DNA from: Zoogloea sp041908905
Lineage (GTDB): Bacteria > Pseudomonadota > Gammaproteobacteria > Burkholderiales > Rhodocyclaceae
Direction: 5' to 3'
Length of the DNA stretch: 64,000 nt
Assembly: GCF_041908905.1 (NCBI RefSeq)
Contig: NZ_JAYREK010000016.1
Location: forward strand, 12,493-76,492
The position numbers and the translations under genes were made by a program. Numbering within the stretch: the stretch's first letter is position 1; every line of letters begins with the position of its first letter. Below are positions 1-6,868 of this stretch, one piece after another. The notes below the pieces were generated by a model that ran no database searches, was not told the origin of the DNA, and saw only the letters and a program-made list of their open reading frames with translations.

Positions 1-878
1 ACGTGGCGGTGGTTGATTCGATCCAGACCGTCTATTCCGAAACCCTCGGCTCGGCGCCGGGCTCGGTGGCCCAGGTGCGCGAGTGCGCGGCCCAGCTCAC
101 GCGCTTCGCCAAGCAGGGCGGCACCACGCTGATCATGGTCGGCCACGTCACCAAGGACGGCGCGCTGGCCGGCCCGCGGGTGCTGGAGCACATCGTCGAC
201 ACGGTGCTGTACTTCGAGGGCGACACCCACTCCAGCTTCCGGCTGGTGCGGGCCTTCAAGAACCGCTTCGGCGCCGTCAATGAGCTGGGCGTCTTCGCGA
301 TGACCGAGAAGGGGCTGAAGGGCGTCTCCAACCCGTCGGCGATCTTTCTGTCCCAGCACGGGCAGCAGGTGTCGGGCTCCTGCGTGCTGGTCACCCAGGA
401 GGGCACCCGGCCGCTGCTGGTCGAGATCCAGGCCCTCGTGGACAGCGCCCACAGCCCCAGCCCGCGGCGCCTGTCGGTGGGGCTCGAGCAGAACCGGCTG
501 GCGATGCTGCTGGCGGTGCTCCATCGCCACGCCGGCGTGGTGTGCTTCGACCAGGACGTGTTCGTGAATGCGGTGGGCGGCGTCAAGATCGCCGAGCCGG
601 CGGCCGACCTGGCGGTGCTGCTGGCGATCGTCTCGTCCCTCACCAACCGACCGCTACCCCGGGCGCTGGTGGTGTTTGGCGAGGTTGGCCTGGCAGGCGA
701 GATCCGCCCGGCGCCCCGCGGCCAGGAGCGCCTCAAGGAGTCCGCCAAGCTGGGCTTCACGGTGGCCCTGGTGCCCAAGGCCAACGCCCCCAAACACGAG
801 ATCCCCGGCATGCGCGTGATCGCCGTCGAGCGCATCGAAGAGGCCCTCGAGCGCCTGCGCGAGCTGGGATCCGATTGA
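1..878 (+). CDS. radA: DNA repair protein RadA (Sms), C-terminal part; cut by window start
   Basis: RadA is a RecA-like ATPase that helps process recombination intermediates by driving branch migration. The reading frame is open at the first base, so the N-terminal zinc finger and Walker A lie outside the window. Visible are the core segment VVDSIQTV (Walker B region), the RadA-specific KNRFG motif near residue 85 of the fragment, and a C-terminal Lon-protease-like domain (about residues 135-290) with the FVNAVGGVKI and ADLAVLLAI segments typical of RadA. The fragment of about 291 residues fits the C-terminal two thirds of a 450-residue protein. It is followed by a 184-bp gap and an HU gene on the same strand. 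Confidence 0.95.
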   Translation, partial: VAVVDSIQTVYSETLGSAPGSVAQVRECAAQLTRFAKQGGTTLIMVGHVTKDGALAGPRVLEHIVDTVLYFEGDTHSSFRLVRAFKNRFGAVNELGVFAMTEKGLKGVSNPSAIFLSQHGQQVSGSCVLVTQEGTRPLLVEIQALVDSAHSPSPRRLSVGLEQNRLAMLLAVLHRHAGVVCFDQDVFVNAVGGVKIAEPAADLAVLLAIVSSLTNRPLPRALVVFGEVGLAGEIRPAPRGQERLKESAKLGFTVALVPKANAPKHEIPGMRVIAVERIEEALERLRELGSD

Positions 879-1062
879 ATCCGCCCTGCCAGGCATTGCC
901 GTACGGCGGAAATGCCGCGAAAACCTCCAGATTCGTGCCACACTCGCGGGCGGGCAGGGTAAGCTATCGGATACGGGTGGTGTGGTGTGCAGAGGCGGCA
1001 CCGGGCGTCACCTGTGGAGACTCCTGTAACCACCCATTTCTTTCATCCATACAAGACGAGCT

Positions 1063-1335
1063 ATGAACAAGACTGAACTGATCGAAGCGCTGGCGGGCAA
1101 GAGTGGTCTGACCAAGGCCGATGCCGGCCGCGCCGTTGACGGCGTGATGGAGATCATCACCGAGGCCCTCGCGAAGGGCGAGAGCGTTACCCTCGTTGGT
1201 TTTGGCACCTTCTCCGTGGGCGAGCGTGCCGCACGTGTCGGTCGCAACCCGCAAACCGGCGCCGAGATCCAGATTGCTGCCTCCAAGCAGCCCAAGTTCT
1301 CGGCCGGCTCCAAGCTGAAGGACGCCGTGAACTGA
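1063..1335 (+). CDS. hupB: HU-family nucleoid DNA-binding protein
   Basis: This 90-residue protein has the normal HU length and fold order: N-terminal helices (MNKTELIEALA), then the beta-arm signature GFGTFSVGERAARVGRNPQTG at residues 46-66. HU dimers bend and compact DNA and assist replication and recombination. The start is the first ATG after the preceding gap. A strong hairpin terminator follows about 50 bp after the stop, so the gene is probably monocistronic. HU and IHF subunits are related, but the absence of an IHF-specific sequence and the short length favour HU-beta. Confidence 0.96.
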   Translation: MNKTELIEALAGKSGLTKADAGRAVDGVMEIITEALAKGESVTLVGFGTFSVGERAARVGRNPQTGAEIQIAASKQPKFSAGSKLKDAVN

Positions 1336-1386
1336 CACGGCCTGCCGTAGCTCCCGCCGGCCGCCGAAATGGTCGGTCCGGGCAAG

Positions 1387-1415
1387 AAAGGCGACCTGCG
1401 GGTCGCCTTTTTTTG
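1387..1415 (+). terminator. Rho-independent terminator of the HU gene
   Basis: The hairpin arms AGGCGACC and GGTCGCCT enclose a short TGC-type loop and are followed by an uninterrupted T-tract. It lies about 50 bp downstream of the HU stop codon. Confidence 0.9.
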
Positions 1416-1695
1416 TGCTCTTTCGGCGGCTTCATCCCGCTGGACTGCCGTACCGGCCTGCGGCGGCGTGAAAGAGCGCACGTCCGCCCGCGGTATAAGG
1501 GATTTTCTTACACGCTCTTTGACGCTTTCAGAAACAATAAAAATGAGAATATCACTAAAATAACATCAAGGCGGGTTTGAGACGCCGCCGGTCGTGGTTC
1601 GAGCCACACCCGAGAGAAGGCACCCGGCACGCCCCGACCCCAGCAGAGAAGGTCCGGTGCACGGGCGAGGGCGAAACGGCCTCAACGAGGAGCGC
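1416..1695. other. Intergenic stretch without a recognisable gene
   Basis: About 280 bp between the HU terminator and the HD-GYP gene. It includes an AT-rich patch (about 1500-1565) with a TTGACG hexamer at 1519-1524 that could be a -35 element. No well-placed -10 could be identified, so a promoter is only suspected. No coding pattern is seen. Confidence 0.5.
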
Positions 1696-1698
1696 ATG

Positions 1699-2544
1699 AT
1701 GAACAGCAAGATCGCAGCAAACCAATTTCAATCCGTCGTGCCCGATGCCCGGGCCGAAGGCATGCAGCCCGCCCCCGTGCCGGGCGCTCCGCAGGCGGAC
1801 GAACGGGAAGCCGCCGCCGCCCGTGCCCAGCTCAATCGCCTGATGCGGGAGCTGCAGGACGTGCGCGACCAGCGCGACGAGGCCTTCCGCGCCCTCGAGC
1901 GGGCCCACCAGGACACCCTGTTCCGCCTGGCCCGCGCCGCCGAGCACAAGGACGGCGAAGTCGGGGCCCACATGCAGCGGGTCGGGGCCTTCTCGGCGAT
2001 GATCGCCGAGGCCCTGGGTTGCCCCAACGAGTATTGCGAGATGCTCTACAAGGCGGCCCAGATGCACGACATCGGCAAGATCGGCATCCACGAGAGCATC
2101 CTGCGCAAGACCGGGCCGCTGACCTCCGACGAGTGGCGCCTGATGCGCGAGCACCCGCGGATCGGCGCCAGCATTCTGGCCGGCTCCGACGCGCCGGTGC
2201 TGGAGCTGGCGGCCGAGGTGTCGATGGCTCACCACGAGCACTTCAGCGGCGCGGGCTACCCCCAGGGCCTGAGCGGCGAGGCGATCCCGCTGTCCGGGCG
2301 CATCGTGGCCCTGGCCGACTTCTTCGATACCCTGTCGATCGACCGTTGCTACCGACCGGCGCGCGGCGACGCCGAGATCCTGGACATGATCCGCGAGCGG
2401 CGCGGCCAGCAGTTCGACCCGCGGGTGGTGGATGTCTTCTTCGGGATCGTGGACAAGCTGCTGGTGGCCCGGGATGCGATCAACGCGGTCGAGGAGATCA
2501 CCGACGTGACCGACTCCGACCCGGACTGGTGCCTGATCTTCTGA
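1699..2544 (+). CDS. HD-GYP domain protein, probable cyclic-di-GMP phosphodiesterase
   Basis: The protein has 281 residues if started at the second of two adjacent ATG codons (1696 and 1699). GAGGAG at 1687-1692 gives 1699 the better spacing. An N-terminal glutamate/arginine-rich helix (about residues 30-75, likely coiled coil) precedes an HD-GYP domain. Metal-ligand motifs are visible: MHDIGK near residue 122 and HHEHFSGAGYP near residue 178. HD-GYP enzymes hydrolyse the second messenger c-di-GMP. There is no receiver domain, so input may come through the coiled coil or a partner. The substrate is inferred from the family. Confidence 0.88.
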   Translation: MNSKIAANQFQSVVPDARAEGMQPAPVPGAPQADEREAAAARAQLNRLMRELQDVRDQRDEAFRALERAHQDTLFRLARAAEHKDGEVGAHMQRVGAFSAMIAEALGCPNEYCEMLYKAAQMHDIGKIGIHESILRKTGPLTSDEWRLMREHPRIGASILAGSDAPVLELAAEVSMAHHEHFSGAGYPQGLSGEAIPLSGRIVALADFFDTLSIDRCYRPARGDAEILDMIRERRGQQFDPRVVDVFFGIVDKLLVARDAINAVEEITDVTDSDPDWCLIF

Positions 2545-2571
2545 GGCCCCCGCGGGGGCCTTGGGCCCTCT
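2544..2571. terminator. GC-rich hairpin between convergent genes
   Basis: GGCCCCCGCGGGGGCC forms a self-complementary stem directly after the HD-GYP stop, followed by TTGGGCCCTCTTT. It lies between two convergent genes and probably terminates the HD-GYP transcript. Confidence 0.55.
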
Positions 2572-3351
2572 TTACTGTTGCGTGTCGAGGATGCGGTCGA
2601 CGAAGCCCGCCACCGCCTCGATGACGGCCGCCGGCTGGTCCTTGTGGGGCGAGTGGCGGCAGTCGGCCAGCTTGACGAGGTCCACGTCGCGGGCCTGGCC
2701 GGCGATGCGGTCGATCTGGTCGAGGGTGCCGTATTCGTCGTCCTCGCCCTGGATCGCCATCACCGGGCAGGCGATGCGCGGGAGGTATTCCTCGATGTTC
2801 CAGGCGCGGAATTCGGGGCTCAGCCAGATCCGCTGCCAGGCCTCGAAGACCGTGGCGGCGTCGGCGTGGTAGCGGCCGAGGCGCTGGATCAGGTCGGTCC
2901 GGGCGGCGACCGCGACGGCGTCGCGGATGCCGGCCAGGGTGATCTCCTCGACCAGTACATGGGGCGCCATCACGACGATACCCGACAGGGGGCGCGGGCT
3001 GCCGCCGGCGTTGATCAGCGAGATCGAGCCGCCGTCGCTGTGGCCGAACAGGAAAGGCCGCTCCAGCTCCAGGGCGTCGAGCAGGGCCGGCAGCACGTCC
3101 AGCGCCTGCTCGTGCATGTAGCGGGGCGTGTTGGGTGCGCTGCGCGGCGTCGAGCGGCCGTAGCCGTAGCGCGAATAGACCACCGCCTCGCAGCCGGTGG
3201 CGTCCGCCACCTTCTGCGGGAAATCCCGCCACATCGAGATCGAGCCCAGCCCTTCGTGGAGGAACACCATGGCCGGCGCGCCCGCCCGCGGGTGGGCCGA
3301 GGCGAGGCGGACGAACTCGAGGTCGGTGTCGAGGATGCGGACGGTCTTCAT
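2572..3351 (-). CDS. Alpha/beta-fold hydrolase
   Basis: This is a 259-residue cytoplasmic hydrolase of normal family length. It has an oxyanion-hole segment FLHEGLGS (about residues 30-37), the nucleophile elbow GHSDGG (about residue 103, Ser as nucleophile), an acidic residue in QGEDDEYG (about residue 200), and a C-terminal catalytic His in CRHSPHKDQP (about residue 232). The HEGLGS variant of the usual HG motif is typical of a subgroup annotated only as alpha/beta hydrolases. The substrate is not known. The gene is isolated between convergent and divergent neighbours. Confidence 0.85.
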   Translation of the reverse strand: MKTVRILDTDLEFVRLASAHPRAGAPAMVFLHEGLGSISMWRDFPQKVADATGCEAVVYSRYGYGRSTPRSAPNTPRYMHEQALDVLPALLDALELERPFLFGHSDGGSISLINAGGSPRPLSGIVVMAPHVLVEEITLAGIRDAVAVAARTDLIQRLGRYHADAATVFEAWQRIWLSPEFRAWNIEEYLPRIACPVMAIQGEDDEYGTLDQIDRIAGQARDVDLVKLADCRHSPHKDQPAAVIEAVAGFVDRILDTQQ

Positions 3352-3425
3352 CGGGGCTCCGGTCGATAGCTCATATAGAGGGGTGGAGCGGGATTATCCC
3401 GCAAACCACCCCCGCGGGGCGCGCG

Positions 3426-4744
3426 TCAGTGCAGCTTGACGTGGGGTTCGGTGCGCCGCGTGATCATCCGCGCCAGCGTGTCGAGCGCGACCTTGACCCA
3501 GCCGTGCAGGGCCAGCTCGTGCATCTTGTACAGGGAGGTGTACATCAGCTTGGCGAAGCGGCCTTCGATGAACAGGTCGCCCCGGGCCAGCCCGCCCATC
3601 ATGTTGCCGACGGTGCTGAACTCGCCGAGCGACACCAGCGATCCGAAATCCTTGTAGCGGTAGTCCTCCAGCGGCTTGCCGGCCAGGCGGCGGCGGATCT
3701 GCCTGAGCAGGTGGGTGGCCTGCTGGTGGGCGGCCTGGGCGCGGGGCGGCACGAAGCCGTTCTTCTCGGGCCACGGGCAGGCGGCGCAGTCGCCCATCGC
3801 GAAGACGTTGTCGTCGAGGGTGGTCTGCAGGGTCTGGCGCACCAGGAGCTGGTTGATGCGGTTGGTCTCCAGGCCGTCGAGGCGGGTGAGGAACTCGGGG
3901 CCCTTCACGCCGGCGGCCCACACCACCAGCTCGGCCGGCAGCACCCGGCCGTCGGCGAGGCGCACGCCGTCTGGCAGCACCTCGGCCACCTTGGCGTTGG
4001 TGTGCACATCGACGCCGAGGGAGCGCAGCAGCTTCTCGGTGGAGTTCGACAGGCGCTCGGGCAGGGCGGGCAGCACGCGGGGCGCGGCCTCGATCACCGA
4101 CAGCTTGATGTCCTTGTCGGCGTCGACCCGGTCGAGGCCGTAGGCCACCACCTCGCGGGTGGTGTGGTGCAGCTCGGCGGCCAGCTCGACGCCGGTGGCG
4201 CCGGCGCCGATGATCGCCATGTGGAGCTGCTCCGGCCGCAGGGGCGTGCCCTGGGCGTGGGCGCGCACGCAGGCGTTCACCATGCGTACGTGGAAGCGCC
4301 GGGCGTCTCGAGCTTCATCGCGTTCTCGCGTACGCCCGGCGTCCCGAAATCGTTGCTCTGGCTGCCCACCGAGATGATCAGGGTGTCGTAGGGGAAGGAG
4401 CGGGCGGGGGTGACCTGCTGGCCTTCGGCGTCGACGTAGGGCGCCACATGGACCAGGCGCTGTCGGCGGTCGAGCCCGGTCATCTCGCCGATGCGGAAAT
4501 GGAAGTGGTGCCAGTGGGCCTGGGCCAGGTAGCCGACCTCGTGGTCGCCGATGTCCATGCTGCCGGCGGCGATCTCGTGGAGCTTGGGTTTCCAGATGTG
4601 GGTGCGGGTGCGGTCGATCAGGGTGATGTCGGCCTTGCCGCGGCGGCCGAGGGTGTCGCCGAGGCGGGTGGCGAGCTCGAGACCTCCGGCGCCTCCGCCG
4701 ACGATGACGATTCTGTGCAGACGATTGCCGGCTTGCGTGTTCAT
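3426..4744 (-). pseudogene. ndh: Type II NADH dehydrogenase, frameshifted
   Basis: NDH-2 oxidises NADH and reduces quinone at the inner membrane without pumping protons. The N-terminal frame (4744 to 4277) begins MNTQAGNRLHRIVIVGGGAGG, an FAD-binding GxGxxG, and runs to GSQSNDFGTPGVRENAMKLETP, then leaves frame and stops. The second frame resumes with RRFHVRMVNACVRAHAQ and continues through the NADH-binding IIGAGATGVELAAEL to a normal C-terminus. Intact homologues read P-x-x-A-R-R-F-H at this point, so about 10 bp are missing near 4299-4303. A loss of one copy of a CCCG repeat plus the intervening bases would explain this. The joined length would be about 440 residues. It is either a real null allele or a sequencing error. 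Confidence 0.85.
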
Positions 4745-4886
4745 CAGCGCTCTCCTCCGAGTTTGTAAAATTCTCGAGATTTTATTGTAGGGCTTTTGTG
4801 CACCGCAGCAAACCGGTCTGGGGTCCTCGTTTACCCTGATGAAACACGGCCTCCAGAAGAAATTTCATCGAACTGCATCAAAGGGC

Positions 4887-4914
4887 TTCCAATTTCGAAA
4901 AGCGCATGTATAAT
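4887..4914 (+). promoter_or_regulatory. Promoter of the tRNA-Arg cluster
   Basis: A perfect -10 hexamer TATAAT (4909-4914) sits about 15 bp before the first tRNA, with a weak -35 TTCCAA (4887-4892) 16 bp upstream. Confidence 0.7.
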
Positions 4915-4928
4915 CTCGGCTCTTCAAC

Positions 4929-5005
4929 GCGCCCGTAGCTCAGTTGGATAGAGTACTTGGCTACGAACCAAGGGGTCGTGGGTTCGAATCCTGCCGGGCG
5001 CGCCA
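4929..5005 (+). tRNA. tRNA-Arg(ACG), copy 1
   Basis: This is a 77-nt tRNA with acceptor arms GCGCCCG/CGGGCGC, D-loop GCTCAGTTGGATAGAG, anticodon stem CTTGG/CCAAG around loop CTACGAA (anticodon ACG), T-arm GTGGGTTCGAATCCTGC and an encoded CCA end. The wobble A would be deaminated to inosine by TadA. It is identical to the next two copies. Confidence 0.97.
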
Positions 5006-5105
5006 GTTTTGCAAGAGTGACTTTCGAGTCACCTGTTTTGATTGACACGATGTCGGTTGCAGTGCAGCCGGTGGTTGGTCAAAATCGTTGGGTTGTTGTA
5101 TGTGT

Positions 5106-5182
5106 GCGCCCGTAGCTCAGTTGGATAGAGTACTTGGCTACGAACCAAGGGGTCGTGGGTTCGAATCCTGCCGGGCGCGCCA
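5106..5182 (+). tRNA. tRNA-Arg(ACG), copy 2
   Basis: Base-for-base identical to the first copy, including the CCA end. It is separated from it by a 100-bp spacer that is not conserved, so the duplication is old or only the tRNA body is homogenised. Confidence 0.97.
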
Positions 5183-5277
5183 AAGTTTCAGCAATCATCC
5201 CGAGTCATCGGGGCGGTTGATTCGGTCGATGTGGCGGCTGCGCTTGCGGTGCCGCAATCGGCTGAAAGTTGGGTTAT

Positions 5278-5354
5278 GCGCCCGTAGCTCAGTTGGATAG
5301 AGTACTTGGCTACGAACCAAGGGGTCGTGGGTTCGAATCCTGCCGGGCGCGCCA
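5278..5354 (+). tRNA. tRNA-Arg(ACG), copy 3
   Basis: Third identical copy, after a 95-bp spacer. It is followed within 6 bp by a long terminator hairpin, marking the end of the tRNA transcript. Confidence 0.97.
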
Positions 5355-5358
5355 GACA

Positions 5359-5401
5359 AGCAAAACAGGGACTGCAGCAATGCAGTCCCTGTTTTGCTTT
5401 G
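5359..5401 (+). terminator. Terminator of the tRNA-Arg transcript
   Basis: Arms CAAAACAGGGACTGCA and TGCAGTCCCTGTTTTG form a perfect 16-bp stem with a GCAA loop, flanked by AAGC/GCTTT. The A-rich 5' and T-rich 3' ends allow function on both strands. Confidence 0.92.
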
Positions 5402-5551
5402 TGCGCTCGCCGTCCGTGGGCCTGCATGTCCAGCCGGCGTGATGGCTGGCGGAGGGCGGTGAGGCCGACCCGGGTTGCTGGCTCGCCCGTCCGGGGGCGA
5501 ACGTCCGGATCTCCGGCGCCGGGATTTGCGCTCGATCAAGTCGTTTTATTT

Positions 5552-5570
5552 GAGAATGGTTATCATTGGC
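5552..5570. promoter_or_regulatory. Candidate Fur box (iron repressor site)
   Basis: GAGAATGGTTATCATTGGC matches 14 of 19 positions of the Fur consensus GATAATGATAATCATTATC, including the central ATCATT half. It lies 25 bp before the chosen start of the next gene, where bound Fur would block transcription. Iron regulation is inferred. Confidence 0.65.
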
Positions 5571-5594
5571 TTTTCAGTGAAAACCCTCACCGTC

Positions 5595-6362
5595 ATGCCC
5601 CTACGACTGCGTTGCTGCTGCTTCCTGCTTGCCTGGCTGCCCGGGCTGGCGCTGGCCGACCCGGAGATCATGGTCCATGAGGGCGATCTCGCCGAGCGGG
5701 GCGAGGTGGTGGCGTCGCTCCATGCCAACACCACGCTCAAGGGACAACGCGCCAGCGAAGGCCGCACCTGGCCCGTGCATCGCCTGAGCTACCTGATGGC
5801 CGAGTTCGCCACCGGGCTCGCGCCGGGCTGGGAGGCGGGCGTGCATCTGCCGGTGATGCGCAGCGGCGTGGATGGCCCGGCGTCGGACAACGGCGCCTGG
5901 GGGGCGTCCGCGCTGATGTTCCGCCTCAAGCACATCCGCGAGGCGGGGCGGTGGTTCTATGGCTTCAACACCGAATACGACATCAACGCCCGTCGCTACG
6001 TGGAGGCGCCGCGCAGCGCCGAGTTTCGCGGGATCGTCGGCTACGACGGGGAGCGCTACCGGGTCACCGCCAACCCCCACCTGATCTGGGGCTGGGGCCG
6101 GGCGGGCGTCGAGCGCGCACCGGATCTCAACCTCGACCTGAAGGCGCTCCACAAGGCCTCGGAGCGCTTCGCCTGGGGCGTCGAGGCCTACACCGACGGC
6201 GGCAAGGCCAATCGCCTGCGGCCCGGCGAGGGTGACCGGACGGCCTATCTGGTGACGGAGTTCGAGACCGCCCAGGGCGCGCTCCACCTCGGCATCGGCC
6301 GCGGCTTCAAGGAGACGCCCGAGCGCTGTCTGCTGAAGGGCGTGTGGTCGACGCGCTTCTGA
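5595..6362 (+). CDS. Exported, probable outer-membrane beta-barrel protein
   Basis: The protein has 255 residues if started at 5595, where MPLRLRCCCFLLAWLPGLALA is a clear signal peptide ending in ALA. Earlier in-frame ATGs overlap or precede the Fur-box-like site and would spoil the signal. The mature part is rich in alternating aromatic/polar stretches (WFYGFNTEYDINAR, FRGIVGYDGERYRVTANPHLIWGW) typical of transmembrane beta-strands, and it ends in a phenylalanine (WSTRF), as many outer-membrane proteins do. No named family is recognised. The Fur-like site suggests a role when iron is scarce, but function is not shown. Confidence 0.7.
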   Translation: MPLRLRCCCFLLAWLPGLALADPEIMVHEGDLAERGEVVASLHANTTLKGQRASEGRTWPVHRLSYLMAEFATGLAPGWEAGVHLPVMRSGVDGPASDNGAWGASALMFRLKHIREAGRWFYGFNTEYDINARRYVEAPRSAEFRGIVGYDGERYRVTANPHLIWGWGRAGVERAPDLNLDLKALHKASERFAWGVEAYTDGGKANRLRPGEGDRTAYLVTEFETAQGALHLGIGRGFKETPERCLLKGVWSTRF

Positions 6363-6389
6363 AGGGCCAGGCCGGCCCCGGGTGGGCCG

Positions 6390-6857
6390 TTACAGGAAGC
6401 GGTCCAGCATCTTCTTGCTGACCGGGTCGAGGGCGTAGCGGTCGCGGATCAGGAAGTTGATGCCGCGGCTGTCGGCGATCAGGAGGGCCGGGCGGGCGAG
6501 GCGGCGGATGTCCTCCTCGCCCTTCAGGACCATCGTGGTCGGGCCGCGGTCGGTGTCGATCTCCCAGGTGCTGGGCGTCGCGAAGCTGGAGACGCTGCGG
6601 ATGCGCTGGATCACCGGCATGAACTCGCGGCTGGCCAGGTCGTCCTCGAGGGCCTGGCGGGAGGCGGGCGGCAGGTTGTCGATGCGTTCGACCCAGGCGA
6701 GCTCGTCGCCGTCGGGGCTGACCAGGCCGATGCCCTCGGTGGGCGCGGCGATGGGAAACGAGCGCACCGGCGTGACCGGGTGGGCGGTGCCGGCGGCGTC
6801 GATGAGGACGAGCTGGCCGAAGGCGTTGCGTTCGAGTTGGATGGCGGCGTGGGGCAT
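6390..6857 (-). CDS. DUF1854 protein associated with cyanophycin loci
   Basis: This 155-residue protein starts MPHAAIQLERNAFGQLVLID. It contains the DUF1854 segments RSFPIAAP and DGDELAWVERIDNLP, ending in FLIRDRYALDPVSKKMLDRFL. DUF1854 proteins are known mainly as small partners encoded beside cyanophycin synthetases and an ABC transporter, which is the arrangement here. The gene follows the transporter gene after 11 bp and is almost certainly co-transcribed. The biochemical role is unknown. Confidence 0.85.
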   Translation of the reverse strand: MPHAAIQLERNAFGQLVLIDAAGTAHPVTPVRSFPIAAPTEGIGLVSPDGDELAWVERIDNLPPASRQALEDDLASREFMPVIQRIRSVSSFATPSTWEIDTDRGPTTMVLKGEEDIRRLARPALLIADSRGINFLIRDRYALDPVSKKMLDRFL

Positions 6858-6868
6858 GGCGGGGGGGC

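Noticed and set aside
5088..5300. Short frame containing APVAQLDRVLGYEPRGRGFESCRAR
   Set aside because: This is the familiar translation of a tRNA-Arg gene, not a protein.
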